Shown here: one piece after another, positions 17,554-25,861 of the stretch
Layout of the letters: every line of letters starts with the position of its first letter
Position numbering within the stretch: the first letter of the stretch is position 1
Assembly: GCA_000230935.2 (NCBI GenBank)
Contig: AGIQ01000003.1
Location: 310,001-374,000 of the forward strand
DNA: 64,000 nucleotides
Source of the DNA: Mycolicibacterium rhodesiae JS60
GTDB taxonomy: Bacteria; Actinomycetota; Actinomycetes; Mycobacteriales; Mycobacteriaceae
Direction of reading: 5' to 3'
Program-made: the position numbers and the translations under genes
Notes under the pieces: generated by a model
What the model saw: the letters and a program-made list of their open reading frames with translations, nothing else
Told to the model about the DNA's origin: nothing
Database searches by the model: none

Positions 17554-17577
17554 ATAGTTAGCCTTATGGCTAACTAT
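17554..17577. promoter_or_regulatory. ArsR operator 2 spanning the start codon
   Basis: The second copy of the dyad ATAGTTAGC-N6-GCTAACTAT. The ATG of the regulator (17566-17568) lies inside its 6-nt spacer, so the first codons (MANYL) are encoded by the operator itself. Repressor binding would block transcription start or elongation directly. Confidence 0.75.
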
Positions 17578-17910
17578 CTGGGAGAGCTGGACGGGGTGTT
17601 GACCGCGTTGGCCGACGCCACCCGCAGGGACGTCATCCGGCGCCTCGGCAGTGGGCCGGCCAGCGTCGGCGATCTCGCGCGTGAGTTCCCGATGACCCTG
17701 CCGTCCTTCCTCAAACACATTCGGATGCTCGAAGACACCGGGCTGGTCGACACCGTGAAATCAGGCCGGGTCCGCAGGTGTGCGCTGCGCCGCGATCGCC
17801 TTGTCCTGGTGGACAACTGGCTCAACGAACAACGCCGTATCTGGGAGGGCCGTACTGATCGGCTCGAAGTCCTGGTCACCGAAACTGAACAGCCAAAGGA
17901 GGATTCATGA
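17566..17910 (+). CDS. ArsR-family winged-helix repressor
   Basis: A 114 aa regulator with the ArsR wHTH (helices around 10-60: ALADATRRDVIRRL, then SVGDLAREFPMTLPSFLKHIRMLEDTGLV as the recognition helix region). No Cys metal-binding pair is present in the recognition helix, so metal sensing is unlikely. It belongs to the ArsR type usually paired with an SRPBCC/AHSA1 gene, as here: the next gene starts within its stop (ATGA). Two identical dyads at its promoter imply autorepression of the pair. The signal is unknown. It is absent from this place in H37Rv. Confidence 0.92.
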   Translation: MANYLGELDGVLTALADATRRDVIRRLGSGPASVGDLAREFPMTLPSFLKHIRMLEDTGLVDTVKSGRVRRCALRRDRLVLVDNWLNEQRRIWEGRTDRLEVLVTETEQPKEDS

Positions 17911-18371
17911 ATCCCGAGCTCGATCTGACCCTGCAGCGAGTGATCCGGGCACCGCGCGCGGCGGTCTGGCAGGCGTGGACCGACCCGTCGCGCTTCGAGC
18001 AATGGTGGCTACCCGCTCCCCTGTTGTGCAAGGTGGACGTCCTCGACGCACGGCCCGGCGGTGGACTGGTCACCCGAATGAGTGACGACGGACGCGATTT
18101 CGTCGCGCATATGGACGCGAGCTTTCTTCTTGTCGAGGAGCTGCAACGGATCGTGTTCACGAATGCGATCGACAGTCAGTGGCGGCCCGCCGATCCCGCC
18201 CCGGTGGCGATGACAGCCGAGATCCTGTTGAGCGACCACCCGGACGGGACCGATTACCGTGTGATCGTGCGCCACGGAGATCCGGCCGCACGCGAGCGCC
18301 ATGCCGAACTCGGGTTCGCCGACGGCTGGGGCACCGTGACCGATCAGCTCGCCGAGGCTGCCGCGAACTAA
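17907..18371 (+). CDS. SRPBCC (AHSA1-like) protein paired with ArsR
   Basis: A 154 aa protein of the Aha1/CalC-like SRPBCC group: TRVIRAPRAAVWQAWTDP-type N-terminus, then RFEQWWLP, GGGLVTRMS and the C-terminal GWGTVTDQLAEA helix. It starts in the stop of the arsR gene with AAGGAGG 5-6 nt upstream, so the two form one unit. The fold encloses a hydrophobic pocket; its ligand may be the inducer or a substrate cleared by the pair (inference). The stop interlocks with that of the convergent Rv2197c-type gene by 4 bp. Confidence 0.9.
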   Translation: MNPELDLTLQRVIRAPRAAVWQAWTDPSRFEQWWLPAPLLCKVDVLDARPGGGLVTRMSDDGRDFVAHMDASFLLVEELQRIVFTNAIDSQWRPADPAPVAMTAEILLSDHPDGTDYRVIVRHGDPAARERHAELGFADGWGTVTDQLAEAAAN

Positions 18372-19063
18372 TCGGCGGGCACAGCCTCTTCCACCGCGCC
18401 GTGCAGCTGGCGCAGATAGGTCACCGGGACTGCCGGCATGGCGATGGTGATCACGGCAGACAGGCCCAGCGCGACCCAGGCGGCGGTGTCGTTGTCCACG
18501 GCCAGCAGGTAGGTCGCAGTCGAGACCCCGACCAGCGCCAGGCCGATCGCACCGATGAGCATCACGGTGCAACGCAGCCAGAGCCGGTCCAGCTCGGTGG
18601 CCGGGATCAGCGGATCGGCCCGCCGGGACGCCGACGACTGAGCGAAATCGGGCTGATAGCGCTCGTACGGGTCCACCGTCGAGCCGAACACCTTCAGCTT
18701 CTCCGTGGGTGCCTCAGTTCCGCGCACCGGGGCCACCGGCGGCGCGGCGGGGCGTTCCGACGGCGCCCTGGCCGGCTCAGGCGGACCCAGCCGCGCATCG
18801 GCCAGGGCGGTGCGCCGGGCCCGGATCAGCAGCGGGATCGCGCCGACGATGATCAGCGCCGACACCACGATGATGCTGTACAGCAACCACGGGGTGCGCG
18901 AGCCGTCGTTACCCGCGGTGTGGCCCCGGCTCATGTCGACCAACGCGACGATCGCGATCACCGTCACGGCCAACAGCACCAGCCAGATCGCACCGCACAC
19001 GCCGACCAGCAGCCGATCCACCGTCTCCGGTGATCGCCGGTCCTCTTCGTCGATGGTCGTCAT
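18368..19063 (-). CDS. Conserved membrane protein, Rv2197c type
   Basis: A 231 aa protein with four predicted membrane helices in two pairs: an N-terminal pair (LLVGVCGAIWLVLLAVTVIAIVALV and LLYSIIVVSALIIVGAIPLLI) and a C-terminal pair. A Pro/Ala/Glu-rich cytosolic loop of about 80 residues separates them. The ATG at 19063 overlaps the mmpS3 stop by 1 bp, so it is translated together with mmpS3. In H37Rv the equivalent gene has the same neighbours. Function is unknown; its place suggests a link with MmpS3 or the oxidase genes. Confidence 0.87.
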   Translation of the reverse strand: MTTIDEEDRRSPETVDRLLVGVCGAIWLVLLAVTVIAIVALVDMSRGHTAGNDGSRTPWLLYSIIVVSALIIVGAIPLLIRARRTALADARLGPPEPARAPSERPAAPPVAPVRGTEAPTEKLKVFGSTVDPYERYQPDFAQSSASRRADPLIPATELDRLWLRCTVMLIGAIGLALVGVSTATYLLAVDNDTAAWVALGLSAVITIAMPAVPVTYLRQLHGAVEEAVPAD

Positions 19064-19884
19064 CAGCAGCTCGTCTGCGCGGCGTTGTTCTGATTGGACG
19101 ACAAAACCACTCCGTCGCTGGTCGTGATCGAGCAGTTCAGCCTGCTGACCAGGAACAGGCTGGACGCCTGCACCGAGCCGACATCGGACTGCGAGATCGG
19201 TGTCACCGTCAGCGACCACGGGATGTAGACGTTGCGCTGCGTGCGCTGCCGGCCGGAGGCGTCCACGTAAGTCACCGAGATGATGTCACCGGGAGCCTTG
19301 GTGCCGGTAATCGAATAGGTCACCTGACGCGGGCCGGCCGGGGTGGTCGTGGTGGTCGTCGGGGGCGGTGGTGCCGTCGTGGTGGTCACAGGTGGTGGTG
19401 CCTCCGTCGTTGCTGGCGGGGGTGGTGGTGGCGGTGGTTCTGGCGTCACCGTCACCGTCTCGGTGGGCGGCGGTGGCGGCGGCGGCTCCTCGGTCGTCAC
19501 CGGCGGGGGTGGCGGCGGCGGCGGGACGGTGGTGGTGATCTCGTCCTGCACCGGCGGCGGCTTGACCGTTGTGGTGGTCGCCGGGGTGGCCAGCTTGTCG
19601 GTGTCGGTACTGGTCACCAGCAGCGACACCGACACCACCAACGCGATGGCGGCCACGATCGCGGTGACCCCGACCACCCACGGCCACTTCGGCGGCCGCG
19701 GCTCGTCGACGTATTCAGTCCCCGCGTCATAGCTGTCGTAGTCGTAGAGCCCGGGATCGGGCGCGACGAAGGGGCCTGCCGTGTACTGCTCGGATTCCGG
19801 TGCGGAGTAGGCCTGAAAACCTGTGCCGGTGGGTGTCTCACCCACCTGGCCCGACTCCTCATCCGGCGGATTCGGCCCGCTCAT
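19063..19884 (-). CDS. mmpS3: MmpS3 membrane protein
   Basis: A 273 aa single-pass protein: a cytosolic Tyr/Asp-rich N-terminus (1-66), a membrane helix (about 68-90), then an extracellular Pro/Thr-rich stalk (about 98-185) with repeated PPPP and TTTT blocks, and a C-terminal MmpS domain (QVTYSITGTKAPGDIISVTYVD, ending in a Cys pair). The MmpS domain usually partners MmpL exporters, but no mmpL is nearby. Family work links the MmpS3 homologue to cell-wall growth. The stalk makes the GGT-rich opposite strand look falsely like a coding frame. Confidence 0.9.
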   Translation of the reverse strand: MSGPNPPDEESGQVGETPTGTGFQAYSAPESEQYTAGPFVAPDPGLYDYDSYDAGTEYVDEPRPPKWPWVVGVTAIVAAIALVVSVSLLVTSTDTDKLATPATTTTVKPPPVQDEITTTVPPPPPPPPVTTEEPPPPPPPTETVTVTPEPPPPPPPPATTEAPPPVTTTTAPPPPTTTTTTPAGPRQVTYSITGTKAPGDIISVTYVDASGRQRTQRNVYIPWSLTVTPISQSDVGSVQASSLFLVSRLNCSITTSDGVVLSSNQNNAAQTSC

Positions 19885-20059
19885 GCTCGCCTGTCCTCTT
19901 TCGACTACATCACCGCGGCACGCGGGCCGAGGACCGGCTCGCAGCGTGCCGACGGCTCCCGTTGCCCTGGCAAGACACTACCCAACCGGGCGAGCCAGCT
20001 GCATGGCAGCACACCGTTGGCGCCAAGTGATGTCGCGATTGTGACCTTCGTGCCAGCGA

Positions 20060-20479
20060 TCAGTGCTTCTCGGGGCCGATGTAGTACTCGAACACCAGCC
20101 CGCATACTGCGGCGATCACGAAGACCACACCGGCGGCGAGCAGCCACGGCAGCCACAGGGCGGCGCCGACGGCGGCGGTCGAGAACGACAGGGCGATCAG
20201 GATGGGCCACCAGCTGTGCGGCGCGTAGAAGCCCAATTCCCCTGCGCCGTCGCTGATTTCAGCGTCCTCGTAGTCTTCGGGACGGGTGTCGAGGCGGCGA
20301 GCCACAAACCGGAAGAAGGTGCCCGTGATCAACGAGAGGCCGGCGGTGAGCACCAGCGCGGTGGTGCCGGCCCACTCGATGCCGCCGTACTGGAACACGG
20401 CCGTCAGCGCACCGTAGACAATGGCGGCGAGAACGAAAAAGGCGGTCAGGATTTCGAAGAGTCTGGCTTCAATATGCAT
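20060..20479 (-). CDS. ctaF: Cytochrome c oxidase subunit IV CtaF
   Basis: A 139 aa actinobacterial-type oxidase subunit IV with four predicted membrane helices; the first follows MHIEARLFEILTAFFVLAAI. It assembles with CtaC, CtaD and CtaE into the aa3 oxidase of the bc1-aa3 supercomplex. The ATG at 20479 lies 11 bp after the ctaC stop, with GGGGA 8 nt upstream, so it is co-transcribed with ctaC. No terminator is obvious in the 175 bp between it and mmpS3. Confidence 0.93.
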   Translation of the reverse strand: MHIEARLFEILTAFFVLAAIVYGALTAVFQYGGIEWAGTTALVLTAGLSLITGTFFRFVARRLDTRPEDYEDAEISDGAGELGFYAPHSWWPILIALSFSTAAVGAALWLPWLLAAGVVFVIAAVCGLVFEYYIGPEKH

Positions 20480-20490
20480 CTGCTCATCCC

Positions 20491-21549
20491 CTACTTACTC
20501 GCCTGCGGGATCACTTGCTCGCCCCGGCGCGTGTCGAACGGGTGGGTCGTGGTGGCCATCGGTGCCTGGTTGATCGACTGCAGTGCCTCGGCATTGGTCT
20601 TGCCGGCGATGCGCTGCTGCAGGTAGGCCTTGAAGTCGTTGGCCGAGACCACCCGGACCTCGAAGTTCATCATCGAGTGGTAGGTGCCGCACATCTCGGC
20701 GCAGCGCCCGACGAATGCGCCGCTGGTCTGGCCGTCCGGCAGTTCGATCTCGGAGATCTGGAACTTGTTCTCGGTGTGGTTGGCTTCCGGGTTCGGGAAG
20801 ACGTCACGTTTGAACAGGAACTCCGGGACCCAGAACGAGTGGATGACGTCGGCCGAGGCGATCTGGAACTCGATGCGCTTGCCGGCCGGCAACACCAGAA
20901 CCGGGATCTCGTTGCTGGTGCCCAGCGTCTCGACCTTGTCGAAGTTCAGGTAGGTGCGGTCCTGCGAGTTCAGGCCGCGCACCGCGCCGACCTTCTCCTC
21001 GCCGTGGGCGTCGACACCCTCGGGCTTGGAGACCATCGCCTCCTTGCGCGCCGGGTCCGCACCGTCGTAGTTGAAGGTGCCGTCCTTGAAGTCGACCTTC
21101 TGGTAGCCGAACTTCCAGTTCCACTGGAACGCGGTGACGTCGACGACGACCTCGGGATTGGGATCCCGGTGCATCATCTTCTCCTGCACCACGACGGTGA
21201 AATAGAAGAGGACGGAGATGATCAGGAAGGGAACGATCGTGAGCACGAGTTCCAGCGGCATGTTGTAGCCGAACTGACGGGGCAGCTCCTCGTCGACCGG
21301 GGCGCCCTTCTTCTTGCGGTGGAAGGCCATCGCCCAGAAGGTGAGGGCCCACACGATCACGCCGACGATGAGCGCGGCGATCACCGACCACACCCACAGA
21401 TCGCGGTTGGTCTGGGCCTCAGGGGTGATGCCCTTGGGCCAGCCCAGGCCGAACACTTCCTGGTAGCTGCACCCGCTGAGAGCGAGTGCCAGCGCACCGA
21501 AGGTGACAGCTAACGCCAGTACCCGGAATCGGGAACCGCGGGTCTTCAC
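20491..21549 (-). CDS. ctaC: Cytochrome c oxidase subunit II CtaC
   Basis: A 352 aa lipoprotein subunit II. The signal peptide ends in a lipobox LSGC (Cys27). Two membrane helices (about 50-73 and 100-122) are followed by the CuA domain with Cys283, Cys287, His291, Met294 and the more distal His237. The start is the GTG at 21549, preceded by GGAGG with a good 8-nt spacing; a longer frame to 21594 lacks this. It passes electrons from QcrC to the heme a centre. ctaF follows in the same operon. Confidence 0.94.
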   Translation of the reverse strand: MKTRGSRFRVLALAVTFGALALALSGCSYQEVFGLGWPKGITPEAQTNRDLWVWSVIAALIVGVIVWALTFWAMAFHRKKKGAPVDEELPRQFGYNMPLELVLTIVPFLIISVLFYFTVVVQEKMMHRDPNPEVVVDVTAFQWNWKFGYQKVDFKDGTFNYDGADPARKEAMVSKPEGVDAHGEEKVGAVRGLNSQDRTYLNFDKVETLGTSNEIPVLVLPAGKRIEFQIASADVIHSFWVPEFLFKRDVFPNPEANHTENKFQISEIELPDGQTSGAFVGRCAEMCGTYHSMMNFEVRVVSANDFKAYLQQRIAGKTNAEALQSINQAPMATTTHPFDTRRGEQVIPQASK

Positions 21550-21686
21550 GTTGGCGCCTCCTGCATCGGGACTGTTCTGGCCCACCCACACCACATTTTT
21601 CTCGTCGCGGGAACTTTCCGCGAATCGAATACTACGCAGCGTAGACCACGCCCGGACACCCAGCCCGGCACATCGGGGAGTTGCGG

Positions 21687-21692
21687 CATACT
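21687..21692 (+). promoter_or_regulatory. Candidate -10 box for leaderless asnB
   Basis: CATACT ends 7 nt before the asnB GTG, the same hexamer and spacing as at ctaE. No Shine-Dalgarno is visible. Confidence 0.42.
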
Positions 21693-21699
21693 AGGCCCG

Positions 21700-23643
21700 G
21701 TGTGCGGACTGCTGGCCCTGGTTACAGACCCCGCAACTGCGGTAAGTCCGCCGCTCGTCGAGGCGGTGGCGGGCGCGTCGCATCTGATGCGGCACCGGGG
21801 TCCCGACGAGCCGGGCACGTGGTCGGATGACCGGGTTGCGCTGGGGTTCAACCGGCTTTCGATCATCGATATCGCGCATTCGCATCAGCCGTTGCGCTGG
21901 GGACCGCCCGATGAGCCCGACCGCTACGTGCTGGTGTTCAACGGCGAGATCTACAACTACGTGGAATTAAGGGAGGCACTGCGGTCCGATTACGGCGCGG
22001 CTTTTGCCACCGACGGCGACGGCGAGGCGATCGTCGCCGCCTACCACCACTGGGGTACCGCGGCGCTGAGCCGGCTGCGCGGCATGTTCGCGTTCGCACT
22101 GTGGGACACCAAGAACCGGGAATTGTTCTGCGCCCGCGACCCGTTCGGCATCAAACCGCTGTTCATGGCCACTGGGCCGGGCGGGACCGCCGTCGGCAGC
22201 GAGAAGAAATGCCTGCTGGGCCTGGCGGTCGATGTCGGGATCAATCTGGCCATCGACCGCCGCGCTGTGCAGCACTACACGGTGCTGCAGTACGTGCCCG
22301 AGCCCGAGACCCTGCATCGCGGTATCCGCCGGCTCGAGTCGGGCTGCTATGCGGTGATCCGCCCCGGCGAACAGCCGAAGATCAGCCGCTACTTCGTCCC
22401 GCGCTTCAGCGCTGTACCTTTTGCGACCCGTTCGGCTCCTGGCGGTGAACAGGCTCGCTACGACGAGATCACCGCGGTCCTGGAGGACTCGGTGGCCAAG
22501 CACATGCGTGCCGACGTCACCGTCGGCGCATTCCTGTCCGGCGGTATCGATTCGACGGCGATCGCGGCGCTGGCCATCCGCCACAACCCGCGGCTGATCA
22601 CATTCACCACCGGGTTCGAGCGGGAAGGCTTCTCCGAGGTCGACGTCGCGGTGGCCTCGGCCGAGGCGATCGGCGCCCGGCACGTGGCCAAGGTCGTCAG
22701 CCAGTCCGAGTTCGTGGCCGCGCTACCCGAAATCGTCTGGTATCTCGACGAACCCGTGGCCGACCCGGCCCTGGTCCCGTTGTTCTTCATCGCCAGGGAG
22801 GCTCGCAAGCACGTCAAGGTGGTGCTCTCCGGCGAGGGCGCCGACGAACTCTTCGGCGGGTACACGATCTACCGGGAACCGTTGTCGCTCAAGCCTTTCG
22901 ACTATCTCCCCGGCCCGGTCCGCAAGTCACTCGGCCGCGCGTCGCGGCCGTTGCCGGAGGGTATGCGCGGCAAGAGCCTGCTGCATCGTGGCTCGCTGAC
23001 CCTCGAGGAACGCTATTACGGCAACGCGCGCAGCTTCTCCGACGAGCAGTTGCGCGCCGTGCTGCCGGCATTCGATCCGGCCTGGACTCACACCGACGTC
23101 ACCGCCCCGATCTACGCCGAGTCAGCCGGCTGGGATCCGGTCGCCCGGATGCAGCACATCGACCTGTTCACCTGGCTGCGCGGCGACATCCTGGTCAAGG
23201 CCGACAAGATGACGATGGCCAACTCGCTGGAGCTGCGGGTGCCGTTCCTGGACCCCGAGGTGTTCGCGGTGGCCTCCCGGCTGCCGTACGAGGCGAAGAT
23301 CACCCGCACCACCACCAAGTACGCGCTGCGCCGCGCCCTGGAGCCGATCGTGCCCGCGCATGTGCTGAACCGGGCCAAACTCGGCTTCCCGGTACCGATT
23401 CGGCACTGGCTTCGCGCGGGCGAGCTGATGGACTGGGCATACCGGATGATCGACGCCTCGCAGGCCGGTCACCTCGTCGACGTCACCGCGGTGCGGGCCA
23501 TGCTCGATGCGCACCGCGCCGGCGACGGCGATCACAGCCGCCGGCTGTGGACGGTGCTGATCTTCATGCTGTGGCACGCGATCTTCGTCGAGGGAAGCAT
23601 CGTGCCGACGATCAGTGAGCCGCACTACCCCGTGCAGCTCTAG
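21700..23643 (+). CDS. asnB: Glutamine-hydrolysing asparagine synthetase AsnB
   Basis: A 647 aa class II amidotransferase. After removal of the initiator residue (GTG start), Cys2 is the N-terminal nucleophile (CGLLALV). The glutaminase domain contains HRGPDEPG and NGEIYNY. The C-terminal ATP-pyrophosphatase domain has SGGIDST and GEGADELFGGY. It makes asparagine from aspartate, or in related proteins amidates other carboxylates such as meso-DAP; mycobacterial Rv2201 homologues have been linked with the latter, so the substrate is not settled by sequence. The stop interlocks with adoK's by 4 bp. Confidence 0.93.
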   Translation: MCGLLALVTDPATAVSPPLVEAVAGASHLMRHRGPDEPGTWSDDRVALGFNRLSIIDIAHSHQPLRWGPPDEPDRYVLVFNGEIYNYVELREALRSDYGAAFATDGDGEAIVAAYHHWGTAALSRLRGMFAFALWDTKNRELFCARDPFGIKPLFMATGPGGTAVGSEKKCLLGLAVDVGINLAIDRRAVQHYTVLQYVPEPETLHRGIRRLESGCYAVIRPGEQPKISRYFVPRFSAVPFATRSAPGGEQARYDEITAVLEDSVAKHMRADVTVGAFLSGGIDSTAIAALAIRHNPRLITFTTGFEREGFSEVDVAVASAEAIGARHVAKVVSQSEFVAALPEIVWYLDEPVADPALVPLFFIAREARKHVKVVLSGEGADELFGGYTIYREPLSLKPFDYLPGPVRKSLGRASRPLPEGMRGKSLLHRGSLTLEERYYGNARSFSDEQLRAVLPAFDPAWTHTDVTAPIYAESAGWDPVARMQHIDLFTWLRGDILVKADKMTMANSLELRVPFLDPEVFAVASRLPYEAKITRTTTKYALRRALEPIVPAHVLNRAKLGFPVPIRHWLRAGELMDWAYRMIDASQAGHLVDVTAVRAMLDAHRAGDGDHSRRLWTVLIFMLWHAIFVEGSIVPTISEPHYPVQL

Positions 23644-24614
23644 CTCAAGGCAGCAGCAATGTCGTCGGCGGCCTCGGGGCCGTACGCGTCCTTGATCCGC
23701 GCGATCGCGGCGTCGCGGTCCCAGGTCCACTCCTGCGGGCCGGGTGCTTCCAGCACCAGGGTGGCGACCAGTGAGGCGAGCTGCGCGGCACGTTCCAGGC
23801 TCAGGCCGACACCACGACCGGTGAGGAATCCGGCGCGGAAGGCGTCGCCGATGCCGGTCGGGTCTTCCTTCTGCGTCTCGGGAACCACGTCGACATGGAT
23901 GAACGTGCCGTCACGACCGACGAGGTCGACGCCGTTGGGGCCGAGCGTGGTGACGCGCAGCTGAATCTGGCTCATCACTTCGGCTTCCGACCAGCCGGAC
24001 TTCTGCAGCAGCAGATCCCACTCGTAGTCGTTGGTGAACAGGTAGCTGGCGCCGTCGATGAGTCGGCGGATCTCCTCACCGTTCAGGCGGGCCAGCTGCT
24101 GGCTGGGATCGGCGGCGAACGCCAGTCCCAGCTCGCGGCACTCCTCGGTGTGCAGGAACATCGCCTCGGGATCGTTGGCGCCGATGATCACCAATTCCGG
24201 TGCACCGCTTCGCTCGACGAGGTCGGCGAGCTTGATATCGCGGGCTTCCGACATCGCGCCCGGGTAGAACGACGCGATCTGGGCCATGTCCTCGTCGGTG
24301 GTGCAGACGAAGCGGGCGGTGTAGGCGGTCTTCGACACCAGGACGTTCGAGGTGTCCACACCGTGAGCTTCCAGCCACTGCCGGTATGGGTCGAAATCTG
24401 AGCCGACGGCTCCGACCAGCGTCGGGTTGCCACCGAGCAGTCCCATGGCGTAGGCCATGTTGCCGGCAACCCCGCCGCGGTGAACCACAAGGTCGTCGAC
24501 CAGGAAGCTCAGCGAGACCTTCTGCAGGTGCTCTGCCAGGAGCTGTTCGGAGAACCGCCCGGGAAAACGCATCAGGTGGTCGGTGGCAATGGATCCGGTC
24601 ACCGCGATCGCCAC
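23640..24614 (-). CDS. adoK: Adenosine kinase AdoK (PfkB family)
   Basis: A 324 aa PfkB-type sugar kinase. RGGVAGNMA (about 46-54) and the catalytic signature DPTGIGDAFRAGF with Asp257 as base are present, and the very high similarity to Rv2202c identifies adenosine kinase, a purine salvage enzyme making AMP. I start it at GTG 24614, not the ATG at 24632: the GTG has AAGGGCGGA 6 nt upstream and gives exactly the length I recall for the H37Rv protein, whereas the ATG has no ribosome-binding site. Confidence 0.92.
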   Translation of the reverse strand: MAIAVTGSIATDHLMRFPGRFSEQLLAEHLQKVSLSFLVDDLVVHRGGVAGNMAYAMGLLGGNPTLVGAVGSDFDPYRQWLEAHGVDTSNVLVSKTAYTARFVCTTDEDMAQIASFYPGAMSEARDIKLADLVERSGAPELVIIGANDPEAMFLHTEECRELGLAFAADPSQQLARLNGEEIRRLIDGASYLFTNDYEWDLLLQKSGWSEAEVMSQIQLRVTTLGPNGVDLVGRDGTFIHVDVVPETQKEDPTGIGDAFRAGFLTGRGVGLSLERAAQLASLVATLVLEAPGPQEWTWDRDAAIARIKDAYGPEAADDIAAALS

Positions 24615-24763
24615 GTTGTGTCCGCCCTTCATTTGCTAATGGGACTAGCCCCGCTGTCGTGCGCTAGCCTGCGTACAAGAGCCGACTATATGGCCCGGCG
24701 TCGGCCCCGTTGCGGCGGGTGCTTTAAGTTCCGGCCTGCACAGACCCCAGGGAGACTTGATCG

Positions 24764-25399
24764 ATGGCCGGCCCGATTCCGCCGCACCAGCCACCCCCGT
24801 ATTCCGAGCCCTACCCTGACGAGCCGTTCGGCCCGCCCGGCATGCACGCTCAGGGACCGTATCCGGGCGTGTACCCAGGAGCCCTGCCGCCCCCGGTGGC
24901 TTACCCGAAGCCGCGCCGGCGCGTGGGCCTGTGGCTGGGTCTGGTTGCACTCGTGCTGGTGGGCGCCGTGGTGGCGGGAGTCCTGATCATCCGCAGCGGA
25001 CAGCCCAGCACTACGACGGCCGGCGGGTTCACCGAGGCATCGGCCAAGGCGGCGATCACGAACTACCTGACCGCGCTGTCCAAGGGTGATTCTGAGGTCA
25101 TCGCCCGCAACAACCTCTGCGGTATGTACGACGGGGTGAAGGACCGCAAGTCCGATCTCGCGCTGGCGAAGCTGGCCAGCGACGCGTTCCGCAGGCAGTT
25201 CTCCGGGGCCGAGGTGACCTCGATCGATTCGATCGTGCCCTGGTCGAACTACCAGGCCCAGGTGTTGTTCACCATGAAGGTCGCATCGTCGGGCTCGCGC
25301 GGCACCCGCGGCGAGGAGCAGGGCGTGGCGCAGTTGCTACGCCAGGGCAATCAGCTGCTGGTCTGCTCGTATCTATTGCGAACGGCCGCCCAGTACTGA
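24764..25399 (+). CDS. Conserved membrane protein, Rv2203 type
   Basis: A 211 aa protein with a Pro/Tyr-rich cytosolic N-terminus (1-48), a basic stop (PRRR) and one membrane helix (about 54-76), then an extracytoplasmic domain (about 88-211) that resembles the NTF2-like/DUF4878 folds common in mycobacterial exported proteins (AAITNYLTALSKGD). It has two Cys in the outer domain. GGGAG lies about 9 nt before the ATG. It is divergent from adoK and convergent with the Fe-S protein gene. No function is known to me. Confidence 0.85.
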   Translation: MAGPIPPHQPPPYSEPYPDEPFGPPGMHAQGPYPGVYPGALPPPVAYPKPRRRVGLWLGLVALVLVGAVVAGVLIIRSGQPSTTTAGGFTEASAKAAITNYLTALSKGDSEVIARNNLCGMYDGVKDRKSDLALAKLASDAFRRQFSGAEVTSIDSIVPWSNYQAQVLFTMKVASSGSRGTRGEEQGVAQLLRQGNQLLVCSYLLRTAAQY

Positions 25400-25412
25400 C
25401 TGGACGGCCGTT
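25381..25412. terminator. Possible bidirectional terminator hairpin
   Basis: AACGGCCG and CGGCCGTT arms (25381-25388, 25405-25412) with an inner CCAG/CTGG extension enclose the stop codon of the Rv2203-type gene. It lies between convergent genes. There is no clear T run. Confidence 0.5.
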
Positions 25413-25437
25413 ACCAGGTCGAGCGTTGAGGCTTCGT

Positions 25438-25803
25438 TCAGTTGAACGAGTCGCCGCAGGCGCAGGAGCCGGTGGCGTTGGGGTTGTCGATCGTGAAGCC
25501 CTGCTTCTCGATGGTGTCGACGAAGTCGATGGTCGCGCCCTGGATGTAGGGGGCGCTCATCCGGTCGACGGTCAGATTGACGCCGCCGAACTCGCTGACC
25601 AGGTCACCGTCGAGGGTGCGGTCGTCGAAGAACAGGTTGTAGCGCAGGCCGGCGCAGCCACCCGGCTGAACGGCGATCCGCAGCGCCAGGTCGTCGCGGC
25701 CCTCCTGGTCCAACAGCGACTTGGCCTTCGCGGCCGCGGCCTCGGTCAGGACCGCGCCGTGCGTCTCGGTCGTGGCGTCGGTCGACTGATCGGAAACAGT
25801 CAT
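25438..25803 (-). CDS. HesB/IscA-type iron-sulfur insertion protein (ErpA-like), Rv2204c type
   Basis: A 121 aa A-type Fe-S carrier. The three conserved Cys are present: Cys50 in PGGCAGLRY and Cys114/Cys116 in SCACGDSF. Such proteins hand 4Fe-4S clusters to targets; LipA and the Rieske protein encoded in this window are plausible clients. The start is ATG 25803 with GAGGGAG 5 nt upstream; the frame continues upstream without support. It follows the glycerate kinase gene on the same strand after a 58-bp gap. Confidence 0.93.
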   Translation of the reverse strand: MTVSDQSTDATTETHGAVLTEAAAAKAKSLLDQEGRDDLALRIAVQPGGCAGLRYNLFFDDRTLDGDLVSEFGGVNLTVDRMSAPYIQGATIDFVDTIEKQGFTIDNPNATGSCACGDSFN

Positions 25804-25861
25804 TGCGTCTCCCTCAAAAGCAGATGTCTGTGTGGGTCCCGTGGGGATTGATCCCACCTCG

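Noticed and set aside
19343..19732. Plus-strand open frame rich in Val and Gly over mmpS3
   Set aside because: It is the complement of the Pro/Thr-rich stalk of MmpS3, which gives GGT/GTG repeats on the other strand. It has no ribosome-binding site and no protein-like features.
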